From NCBI GenBank assembly GCA_947627825.1, contig CANQXO010000027.1, positions 1-15,322 of the forward strand: a stretch of DNA of 15,322 bases, written 5' to 3'. The stretch is from an uncultured Clostridia bacterium. GTDB lineage: Bacteria; Bacillota_A; Clostridia; TANB77; CAG-508. The position numbers and the translations under genes were made by a program. The notes under the pieces are model-generated. The model did no database searches and had not been told where the DNA came from. It saw only the letters and a program-made list of their open reading frames with translations. This document shows, piece after piece, positions 7,942 to 15,322 of this stretch. Each line of letters opens with the position of its first letter. Position 1 is the stretch's first letter.

Positions 7942-10612
7942 ATGGAGAAAAAAGAAAATAAAAAAATATTTCGATATTTTATTCCACCAATTATTTCTGT
8001 TATTATTGTAGCAATTATATACATAATTAAAGGAATATATCCTTTTGGAGAGCTAACTATAGTTCAAGGGGATTTATTTCAAATGTTTACTCCATTCTAT
8101 ATGAGAATTTGGGACTTTTTTCATCATGGTGCAAACTTAATATATGATTACGGATTAGGATTAGGACGGTAATCTTTTTGGGTGGTATGTTTTATATGGA
8201 GGATTTAGTCCGATTACATGGCTAATAAACCTTACATCTAGAGAAAATATTGTTAATTTTATGTCATTTTTATTAATGCTAAGAATAGCATTAATATCAC
8301 TAACTACATTTGTTTGTTTTGATAAGATATATGAAAAAGCTGATGATTTTTGGAAAATCCTATTTAGTGTTGCATTTGCAATGTGTGGTAATACACTTAT
8401 TAATTATACAAATATATTTTGGTTAGACAATGCGATGTTATTTCCACTTTCGCTTCTAGGAATTAAAAAAATAATTGAAGAAAAAAAGATATGGCTTTAT
8501 GTACTAACAGTTTTTTTGAACTTTGTAGTATGCTATCAAATTGCTTATTGTGTATTATTTTATGTGTTAGCAATGAGTATCATACTCGTACTATTTTATA
8601 TACCAAAAGGTGAAAGAAAAAACTTTACCTTCTTATTAGGAATTGGTACGGTTTTTGCTATAATGCTAGATGGTTTTTTATTAATACCAGGTCTAACGCA
8701 GGCACTAAATTCTTCTAGACTATCTGGTGGCATAACATCAATATTGTTTGGATCAGGAAACGAAATTACTAATGGAGTATTTACTGAAAAAGCATCTTTT
8801 CTATTATTATCACCAATTGCTTTATTCTTTTTTTTAAAACTCCAATTACATATAAAAAAAGACAAGAAAAATATATTATCAATAGACTATATACTATTAA
8901 TAACAGGAATACTTCCAATATTGTTTGAAAGAATTAATTTAATATGGCATGGTGGAAGTTATTTAGGATTTCCTTTTAGGTTTGCCTTTATACCAATATT
9001 CGCATTAATAAATGGAGCAATGTATTATATTGCAAAGTATAATAATACAAAAATAAATATAAAAATCAAAGAGTTAAAATTGAATAAAAATTCACTCGTG
9101 ATGATTATAACATGTGTATTATTACTCATTGTAAATATAGTATGTTTAGTAATCTTATTTCCAAACATAAATCATGAAAAACCAAGTATGCTAATAACTC
9201 CAAAAGCATTTGTGTTATTATTAATTTATAATGCAATAGTAATTTTTGAAACTTTTATAATGACAAAAATTAAAGAAGAATATATAATAAGAATTTTTAT
9301 TGCAACAAATATGTTAATTACAATTATTGGATTAGGACTATGTTATATTGGAGCTAAGCCTGAATATAGAAGAGGAAAAGAGTGGTCTGATGTAACCTTA
9401 GGAACTTCAATTGAACTAATGAATAAACTTGAAAAGAATAATGATTTATATAGGACTAAAGATAGTGAAAACTTATTAAATGAAAATCACTCGTTGATTG
9501 TAAAACAGCCATCTATAGCATCTTGGTTACATTTAGTAAATAAAGAGCAGTTTTCTTTATATCATAAATTAGGATACTCAGTACATGGTAATAAGCTTGA
9601 AGATACTGGTGGAACAGTTGTTTCTGATGCAATATTAAATGTAAAATACATATTCTCGAAGTCTGAACTTGATTCTTATTTATATGATCAAATTGACACT
9701 ATTGATGAATTTAAAATATATCAGTATAAAAATACTCTACCAATAGGATTAGTATATGATAAGATAAATGAGGTTGAAGATTTACCTAGTAATAATGTTT
9801 TTGAAAATCAAAACTTATTATATAGTTCATTAATGAATGATGATAAAAAAATACTTGAATGTATTGATTCAGAAAAAAGTATAGATAGTGAAAGTAGTGA
9901 TAAACTTATTTATAAAATCGAAGTAAAAGAAAAATCATATTTATACTTTGACTTAAATGAAACAATGAATCGCTTAGTGACGCTAAAAGTTAATGGAAAA
10001 GAATTTAGAGTACCATCATTAAATATTTATAATAATTCAATATATCCAGCTAACACTAATAATGAAATATTAAATCTTGGAATATATGAAAATGAAGAAG
10101 TAACAGTAGAAATTGATTACATGCTTGGAAAGGAATTAAGCAGTAATATTGCCAATTTTGCAACATTTAAAATTGCGGATTATAACAGAATTTTTGAAAA
10201 ACATAAAAATGAACAAAGCTCAATTGATATAAATGGAAACAAAATAAAAGTAAAAGTATCATGTGAAGAAGATGGAAAATCTTTATTTTTACCAATTATG
10301 TATGATAAGGGCTGGACAGCAAAATTAAATGGTAAAGAAATAAATGTTGATAAAGTATTTGAAAACTTTATTGGAATAGATTTAATTAATGGTGAAAATA
10401 TTATTGAATTAACTTTTGTTCCAACAAATCTTATTACAGGAACAATAATTACTATAGTAACTATAATTGGTATATTGATATTTTATTTATTAAGAAAAAT
10501 GCTATCTAACAATTCAATTTTAAATAATTTGGCTTATATAATATATATAATATTAATAATTATATTTTATATTGATGTGTATGGTATTAGTATATTGAGA
10601 ACAATATTGTAA
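7942..10612 (+). pseudogene. yfhO: YfhO-family membrane glycosyltransferase, interrupted by one +1 frameshift
   Basis: Two open frames together make one YfhO-like protein of about 889 residues, the normal size. The first (7942-8172) has a cytoplasmic start, one membrane helix and an external loop with QGDLFQMFTPFYMRIW, then stops after YDYGLGLGR. Reading from 8168 in the +1 frame gives GNLFGWYVLYGGFSPITW and stays open to 10612. The natural join is GLGLG followed by NLFGW, so C8167 looks like an extra base. Many membrane helices follow, then a soluble external domain (about codons 8261+1100 to 10400) with the family ending GWTAKLNGKEI and a final membrane helix. YfhO proteins are GT-C-like and transfer sugar from polyprenyl-phosphate donors outside the membrane; in Bacillus subtilis YfhO is linked to lipoteichoic acid glycosylation. 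The shift could be a sequencing error, an inactivating mutation or, less likely, recoding at the rare CGG before TAA. The ribosome binding site is weak; no upstream start is possible because of TAA 7921-7923. Confidence 0.8.
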
Positions 10613-10625
10613 AAAGAGGTAAAAA

Positions 10626-11339
10626 ATGTCAATAAGTACAGTATTATTAGCTAAAAATGAAGCAAAAAATTTAGAAAAAATGTTGCCAGTATTAAAAGAA
10701 ATATTAGATTCAATTGGTGAAAAATATGAAATATTGGTAATAGACTCAAAAAGTAAAGATAACACAAAAAGTATATGTGAAAAGAATAAAGTAACATATA
10801 TTTTAAATGAATGTGAAAAGCTTTCTTATGCTGGAGCATATAAAACAGCAATTAAATATGCTAAATATGAAAAGTTTCAAATATTAGATTGTGACTTTTC
10901 TCATGATCCTTTTGTAATAGAAGGATTGAACAAAAAATTTAATGAAGGATATGATGTGGTTATTGGTTCGAGGTACACAAAAGGTGGAAAAACAGATGAT
11001 TATCTTATGTCTAAAATAATGTCTAGAACTTTAAATTTAGTATATAGAGTATTATTAGGAATAAAGCCTAAAGACATCTCAACTAGTTTTAGAATGTATG
11101 ATACAAAACAATTAAAGAAAATTACAATAGAATCAAGCCATTTTGAAATACAAGAGGAAATTATATTTAAACTAATGCAAAACAATAAAGAAATTAAAAT
11201 AGCTGAAATTCCAATTTATTTTAACAAAAGATTATATGGAGAATCAAAAAGGGAAATGATTCCATTTATAAAAGCATATATAAAATCTTTGAAAACGCTA
11301 ATATTAATTAAAATAAGGAATAAAGGTAATAAAAAATGA
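10626..11339 (+). CDS. GT2 glycosyltransferase resembling polyprenol-phosphate mannose synthase (DPM1 type)
   Basis: The 237-residue protein is a soluble GT-A fold enzyme that probably transfers mannose from GDP-mannose to a polyprenyl phosphate on the inner membrane face. Evidence in order: STVLLAKNEAKNLEKMLP near the N-terminus, VID at 38-40, the metal-binding LDCDFSHDP (87-95, D88 and D90), VIGSRYTKGG (112-121), TSFRMYD (153-159) and GESK (205-208). This matches short DPM1-type enzymes without C-terminal membrane helices. AAGAGG (10614-10619) precedes ATG by six bases, 13 bases after the YfhO-like gene. Its TGA stop overlaps the ATG of manC (ATGA), implying translational coupling. The adjacent GDP-mannose-forming gene supports mannose, although motifs alone do not rule out glucose or another sugar. 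Confidence 0.82.
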   Translation: MSISTVLLAKNEAKNLEKMLPVLKEILDSIGEKYEILVIDSKSKDNTKSICEKNKVTYILNECEKLSYAGAYKTAIKYAKYEKFQILDCDFSHDPFVIEGLNKKFNEGYDVVIGSRYTKGGKTDDYLMSKIMSRTLNLVYRVLLGIKPKDISTSFRMYDTKQLKKITIESSHFEIQEEIIFKLMQNNKEIKIAEIPIYFNKRLYGESKREMIPFIKAYIKSLKTLILIKIRNKGNKK

Positions 11340-12376
11340 AAAAAATAGTTATTATAATGGCGGGAGGAAAAGGCAAAAGATTATGGCCTATTAGTAAAGA
11401 AAATTTGCCAAAACAATTTTTAAAATTAACTGGCGAAAAAACAATGCTTGAATATACAATAGAAAGAGCAAGTAAAATTGTGCAATCAGAAGATATATAT
11501 ATTGTAACTCAACCTAAATACAAAAATGTAGCAGAAAAACAACTTGGAGATGTACCAAAAGAAAATATATTATCTGATGTTAATTTAAATAGCACAACCG
11601 AAGCCATTGCCTATGCATCAGCTATTATTGAGAAAAAGTTAAAAAATGCAGTAACAATCGTATTTCCGTCCGATCACATGATTAAAAATGATGATTTATT
11701 TAATGAATGTATATGTAAAGCAGTCAGGTTTGCAAAAGATAATCATATAGTAACGCTTGGTATTCTTCCTAAATATCCTGAAACTAATTATGGTTATATA
11801 AAAAAAGATAAAATGATAGGAAGAGGTGTTTATAAAGTTGAAAAATTTAAGGAAAAACCTGATTTGAAATTAGCAGAAAAATATTATAAAAGCAAAAAAT
11901 ATTTATGGAACTCAGGAATCTTTATTTGGAAGAATTCAACAATAAAAAATGAAATAGAAAAATATTTGCCAGATTTACACAAAAAAGCAGAGGAAATATC
12001 CAGCATAGACACTAAAAAGCTAAAAAATATATTTAATAATATCAAAACAAATTCAATTGACTATGATATTCTTGAAAAATCAAATAATATATATGTTGTT
12101 GAATCAAAATTCAGATGGGCAGATATAGGAAACCTTAAAACATTGAAAAATCAAAAAGAAAAAGATACAGAGAGTAATTCAATAGAGGGAAAATGTATAA
12201 TACATAATTCAAAGAATAACATGATAATATCAAAAGAAAAAACAATAATAGCTTTAGGAGTAGAAAATCTTATTATTGTTGAGGGCGAAAATGAATTTTT
12301 AGTAATGGATACATCAAAAGAAACAGAATCACCTAACAAAGTAATAGAAAGATATTTAAGTAGTAATAATGATTAG
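11336..12376 (+). CDS. manC: Mannose-1-phosphate guanylyltransferase (GDP-mannose pyrophosphorylase)
   Basis: The 346-residue protein catalyses GTP plus mannose-1-phosphate to GDP-mannose and pyrophosphate. It has the nucleotidyltransferase signature MAGGKGKRLWPIS (8-20) with PKQF (25-28), FPSDHMI (110-116), the YGYI segment (152-155), VEKFKEKP (168-175), WNSGIF (191-196) and FRWADIGNL (259-267). A short left-handed-helix-like C-terminal region follows. It lacks the C-terminal cupin-type phosphomannose isomerase domain of bifunctional ManC/AlgA proteins, so mannose-1-phosphate must come from other enzymes, none of which is in the window. ATG overlaps the stop of the upstream GT2 gene; the ribosome binding signal within that gene's end is modest (AAGG near 11323), in line with coupled translation. 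Confidence 0.92.
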   Translation: MKKIVIIMAGGKGKRLWPISKENLPKQFLKLTGEKTMLEYTIERASKIVQSEDIYIVTQPKYKNVAEKQLGDVPKENILSDVNLNSTTEAIAYASAIIEKKLKNAVTIVFPSDHMIKNDDLFNECICKAVRFAKDNHIVTLGILPKYPETNYGYIKKDKMIGRGVYKVEKFKEKPDLKLAEKYYKSKKYLWNSGIFIWKNSTIKNEIEKYLPDLHKKAEEISSIDTKKLKNIFNNIKTNSIDYDILEKSNNIYVVESKFRWADIGNLKTLKNQKEKDTESNSIEGKCIIHNSKNNMIISKEKTIIALGVENLIIVEGENEFLVMDTSKETESPNKVIERYLSSNND

Positions 12377-12391
12377 ATAAAAGGAGACCTT

Positions 12392-13375
12392 ATGATACCA
12401 GAAAAATTAAAAATAGGAGACGAAGTAAGAGTAATAGCACCATCAAGAAGTATGGCAATTCTAGGAGAAGATTGCATAAAAATTGCAACCGAAAGATTAG
12501 AAAAAATGGGGTTAAAAGTAACTTTTGGCAAATATGTAAATGAAGCTGATGAAGATTATGTATCAGCTTCAAAGGAACATAGAGCAGAAGATTTAAACGA
12601 AGCCTTTAGAGATAAAAATGTAAAAGCAATATTAACTGCTATTGGAGGTTTTAACTCGAACCAAATATTAGATTTAATTGATTATGAACTAATTAAGAAT
12701 AATCCAAAAATCTTTTGTGGATTTTCAGATATAACAGCCTTATCAAATGCAATTTATGCAAAAACAGGTTTAGTAACATATTCGGGACCACATTTCTCAA
12801 GCTTTGGAATGATAAAAGGATTCGAGTACGAACTTTCTTATTTTAAGAAAATGTTTTTTGAAAATAATGAAGTAGAAGTTGTATCATCTACAGAATGGAG
12901 TGATGATGCATGGTTTATTGACCAAGAAAATAGAAATTTTATTAAAAACGATGGCTCTTTTATAATAAATGAAGGTGAAGCAAGTGGAGAAATAGTAGGC
13001 GGAAATCTTTGTACTCTTAATTTGTTACAGGGAACTAAATATATGCCAAATATAAAAGATAAAATATTATTTTTAGAAGATGATGGCTCAGCAGACAAAA
13101 GTTTTCTAGTTAATTTTGATAGAAATTTACAATCTGTAATACATTTGCCAGATTTTAAATTCGTAAAAGCTTTAATTTTAGGAAGACCACAAAAGAACTG
13201 TGATATGACAAAAGAAAAATGGATAAAAATGATTAAAAACAAAACTGAGCTTTCAAATATTCCAGTAATTGCAGGAGTAGATTTTGGGCATACTACTCCT
13301 ATAATAACTTTTCCAATTGGAGGCTATGCTAGGTTAATTGCAAAGAAAAACGAATTAAAATTATTTATTAAGTAA
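12392..13375 (+). CDS. S66 family serine peptidase (LD-carboxypeptidase / MccF-like)
   Basis: The 327-residue protein has the S66 catalytic set: Ser112 in CGFSDIT (109-115), Glu229 in LFLEDDG (226-232) and His300 in DFGHTTP (297-303). The N-terminal VIAPS motif (14-18) and AIGG (83-86) are typical of the family. No signal peptide is seen, so it acts in the cytoplasm. LD-carboxypeptidases remove the terminal D-alanine from recycled muropeptide tetrapeptides. The MccF branch, which is longer (about 340 residues, with the SGEIVGGNL region seen at 198-206), cleaves processed microcin C or other acyl-adenylates and confers immunity. Length and the EDDG sequence favour the MccF-like branch. AAGGAG (12381-12386) lies five bases before ATG and 15 bases after manC, so it is the last gene of the operon. 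Confidence 0.88.
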   Translation: MIPEKLKIGDEVRVIAPSRSMAILGEDCIKIATERLEKMGLKVTFGKYVNEADEDYVSASKEHRAEDLNEAFRDKNVKAILTAIGGFNSNQILDLIDYELIKNNPKIFCGFSDITALSNAIYAKTGLVTYSGPHFSSFGMIKGFEYELSYFKKMFFENNEVEVVSSTEWSDDAWFIDQENRNFIKNDGSFIINEGEASGEIVGGNLCTLNLLQGTKYMPNIKDKILFLEDDGSADKSFLVNFDRNLQSVIHLPDFKFVKALILGRPQKNCDMTKEKWIKMIKNKTELSNIPVIAGVDFGHTTPIITFPIGGYARLIAKKNELKLFIK

Positions 13376-13397
13376 TAATTTTAAATAACATTTTTTT
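13354..13397 (+). terminator. Probable weak intrinsic terminator after the S66 peptidase gene
   Basis: A 12-bp perfect inverted repeat (13354-13365 with 13374-13385, eight-base loop) overlaps the end of the coding region. Seven T residues follow at 13391-13397, five bases after the stem. The stem is entirely A-T, so it would be weak. The right arm can instead pair with 13399-13408, giving an alternative hairpin, which may be chance in such AT-rich DNA. Confidence 0.4.
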
Positions 13398-13406
13398 ATA
13401 AAATTA

Positions 13407-13434
13407 TTGATATTTATTTTTGGTATGTTAAAAT
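13407..13434 (+). promoter_or_regulatory. Extended -10 promoter for the pilin-like/thioester adhesin operon
   Basis: TTGATA (13407-13412) and TAAAAT (13429-13434) are 16 bases apart, and TG at 13426-13427 makes an extended -10. Transcription would start near 13441. This places the possible TTG start at 13439 at or before the transcript's 5' end and supports ATG 13487 as the real start of the next gene. Confidence 0.65.
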
Positions 13435-13486
13435 ATACTTGAGTAAATTTATTTTATATTCAAAAGAGAAAGGAAGATGCTCAGTA

Positions 13487-13711
13487 ATGATAAATAAATT
13501 GTCTTATAAGGAAAATGGATCAGTAACACTAATTGTAGGAGTAACAATTATTTTTATATTAGTAACCTTATCTATATCATTAGCAACAGTATCAATAAAA
13601 AGAAGATCACAATTGATGGAATCAAAGAAACTGCAAGAAATTTATGGCGGTGATATTGATGAAGTATATGATGAATTGGTTGAAAAACAAAAATATATGG
13701 GGATGGAATAA
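13487..13711 (+). CDS. Small single-pass membrane protein, pilin-like, translationally linked to the adhesin gene
   Basis: From ATG 13487 the protein has 74 residues. The same frame could begin at TTG 13439 and add 16 residues, but that codon overlaps the predicted transcription start, while AAGGAAG (13470-13476) suits ATG 13487. It has a short basic N-terminus, KENGSVT, a hydrophobic helix of about 22 residues (LIVGVTIIFILVTLSISLAT), then a charged, helical tail with IYGGDIDEVYDELVEK. This looks like a type IV prepilin or TadE-like N-terminus (glycine before a hydrophobic helix), but there is no glutamate at the fifth position after a cleavage site, so it is not a standard prepilin. The function is unknown. 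Its TAA is three bases from the ATG of the adhesin gene, implying co-translation and perhaps a role in that adhesin's export or assembly. Confidence 0.6.
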   Translation: MINKLSYKENGSVTLIVGVTIIFILVTLSISLATVSIKRRSQLMESKKLQEIYGGDIDEVYDELVEKQKYMGME

Positions 13712-13714
13712 AAA

Positions 13715-15322
13715 ATGAAAAAAATACAGAAGTTAAGTTTAATTAATATAATATTTGCGTTAGTTTGCTTGATATTTCTAACAAATGCTAGTTTTGGTAC
13801 TACTGTACCCAAAAATCTAGGATTATATATTAGAAGTCGGAGATAGCTCAAGAAACGGAAGACCAACAGGTTATTATACAACAGGAACATCAAATGGTCG
13901 TAAACAAAATATACCTGTTATAAAAATACTTGAGTATAATAGTTCTGGAACGGCAATGGTAGAAAATAAACAAAATCAAGTTATATATTGTTTAAAAGAT
14001 GGAGTAGGTTTTACAAGAGAAGGTGGTTCAACTGGGGTAGTAGAATACACAGAAAATATTGATATGAGAAAACCTTCTGGACTATTAAGCAATTATATAA
14101 GTTCAACGCTTCCAGGAAATAATACCGCATATAATAAGTTAATGTGGCTTTTAGATAATATTTGTGACCCAACAGATTCTAATCAGGTAAATGATTTATT
14201 AGAGAAAGCTGGAGGATATTCTCTTGAAGATTTTACTCAATATGGTGTAACTGAACCACAAATAAAAGATATTATAGAGGTAATACAACAATGTGCTATA
14301 TGGTATATAACAAATGCAGGAGATAATTATCAACCATCAGAAAATGACACCTTATATATATCTAAAACAAATGGAGGAGAAGGAACTAGCCTAGAAGACG
14401 AATTGGAAATGGACCCGGGCGACAATGTTATAATGGGATTATATGAATATCTTATTAGCGAACCAGCTACAAAAGGTTCATATAATTACAGTCAAGAAGT
14501 TAAAGACACAATGACATTTGAATCAGATAGGTCAAAGGTAGATTATTCAGGAAATTATGTTTTGATAGGACCTTACAAAATAAACAAATTAAAAGATAAT
14601 TATACAAATTTTAAAGCAACAATAAAAAGTGGAAGTCAAGAAATAAACCCTACAATAATAAAAGGTGGTGCAAGTGTACCAGGAAGTACAGTAACTGATA
14701 AAATTAAAAGTACTTTAAACAGTGATTTTTATATTCAACTACCTTATAATACAGATGCTGAGATAAAACTAGAAGTATCAGCTGAAATTAAAGCAAGAAA
14801 TTTAAGTTATTTATCTACTGCAGCAAATTCTGCAAATAATAACCAACCAGTTGTTGTAATAGAAGATGGAATATTACAATTTACAACAACTATTTCACAA
14901 GATGTATCAGAGCCTAAAACACAAGTAGAAGTAACAAAATCATGGAGTGATGCACAAAATCAAGATGGAATTAGACCAACAAGTATTACAGTAGAACTTT
15001 TAAAAAATGGACAATCATTTGGAAAAACAGCTATATTAAATGAAGCCAATAGTTGGCATACAACATTTAGTGATTTATCTATAAAAGAAAATGGCTCAGC
15101 TATAACCTATACTGTACAAGAAAAAAATCTTTCTGCAGGATATACTGCTAACACAACAGGAAGTGCTAGTGCAGGATTTGTAATAACAAATACACATACA
15201 CCGGGCGTAACGGATATTTCAGTAAACAAAGTATGGAGTGATGCAGAAAATCAAGATGGATTAAGAACTTCTCAAGTAGTAGTTAAATTAATGAAAAATG
15301 GAGTAGAACAAGGACAAACAAA
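13715..15322 (+). pseudogene. Thioester-domain and CnaB-repeat surface adhesin, frameshifted near the signal peptide; 3' end outside the window
   Basis: ATG 13715 opens a frame with a clear signal peptide (MKKIQKLSLINIIFALVC, then a hydrophobic core ending near NASFG) but stops at TAG 13844-13846. A +1 frame is open from 13821 to the right edge and continues with LEVGDSSRNGRPTGYY, so the shift lies in 13821-13846. The mature part has a thioester domain: a cysteine in IYCLKDG (codon 13989-13991) and a glutamine in QQCAIWYIT (codon 14289-14291), the TQxA-type motif with the Thr replaced by Gln. Such domains bind host surfaces covalently through an internal Cys-Gln thioester. After an unassigned beta-rich stretch, a CnaB domain starts near 14925 (VEVTKSWSDAQNQDG) and a second near 15216 (NKVWSDAENQDG). 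Anchor and total length are not visible. If the shift is a sequencing error, this is an intact secreted adhesin; if real, translation from ATG 13956 would lack a signal peptide. Confidence 0.78.
14925..15322 (+). repeat. Tandem CnaB-encoding repeats, period 291 bp
   Basis: The segments 14943-14969 and 15234-15260 (both starting TGGAGTGATGCA) match at 26 of 27 bases and are 291 bases, or 97 codons, apart in the same frame. They mark successive CnaB domains that act as a stalk. The second unit is cut by the window edge, and more copies may follow. Confidence 0.75.

Noticed and set aside
8261..10612. A separate gene starting at ATG 8261.
   Set aside because: The same frame is open from 8168 and reads family-typical YfhO sequence directly continuing the upstream ORF, so 8261 is an internal methionine of a frameshifted gene.
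13374..13408. Alternative hairpins forming an attenuator before the adhesin operon.
   Set aside because: All pairing segments are pure A-T, where self-complementarity arises easily by chance, and no leader peptide or ligand-binding structure is seen.
13439..13486. TTG start adding 16 residues to the small pilin-like protein.
   Set aside because: It overlaps the predicted transcription start of the promoter at 13407-13434 and has no ribosome binding site; ATG 13487 has AAGGAAG ahead of it.

Overview
The window reads as chromosomal DNA of a very AT-rich, low-GC Gram-positive bacterium (Bacillota, most likely a clostridial or gut-associated lineage). The grounds are strong AAGGAG-type ribosome binding sites, codons rich in A and T, sigma-A-type promoters and Gram-positive surface proteins, one with a sortase signal. 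The code is standard: TGA is used as a stop at 11337-11339, and tryptophan is TGG. All genes are on the + strand.

Layout. (1) Positions 1-1712 are accessory or defence-like DNA. They hold the tail of a gene that looks chimeric, then a 516-residue protein in which a degenerate first lobe of an SF2 helicase is joined to two PD-(D/E)XK nuclease-like domains. (2) Positions 1713-2037 are non-coding and carry a consensus promoter. (3) Positions 2038-5202 encode a very large secreted VWA plus SpaA/CnaB protein with an IPQTG sortase signal (pilus-tip adhesin type), closed by a strong terminator. (4) Positions 5326-7868 encode a polytopic DUF6056-like membrane protein and a cysteine-synthase-family PLP enzyme. 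(5) Positions 7942-13375 form an operon from a perfect consensus promoter embedded in the end of the cysteine synthase gene. It encodes a YfhO-family GT-C membrane protein (frameshifted), a polyprenol-phosphate-mannose-synthase-like GT2, a mannose-1-phosphate guanylyltransferase and an S66 peptidase. (6) Positions 13487-15322 form a second surface locus: a small single-pass pilin-like protein, then a secreted adhesin with a thioester domain and CnaB repeats. The adhesin is frameshifted near its start and runs off the right edge.

How the genes fit together. ManC would make GDP-mannose, the DPM1-like GT2 would move mannose to a polyprenyl phosphate, and the YfhO-like protein (perhaps also the DUF6056 protein) would use that lipid-linked sugar outside the membrane to decorate wall polymers or surface proteins. 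The S66 enzyme fits peptidoglycan-peptide turnover or peptide-antibiotic immunity. The flanking adhesins are candidate clients of that glycosylation. No sortase, tRNA, rRNA, CRISPR array or transposase was seen.

Two genes, YfhO-like and the thioester adhesin, each carry a single apparent +1 frameshift with otherwise intact reading frames. Whether these are sequencing errors or real mutations is the main uncertainty. All family assignments come from motif recognition by eye; no database search was run.
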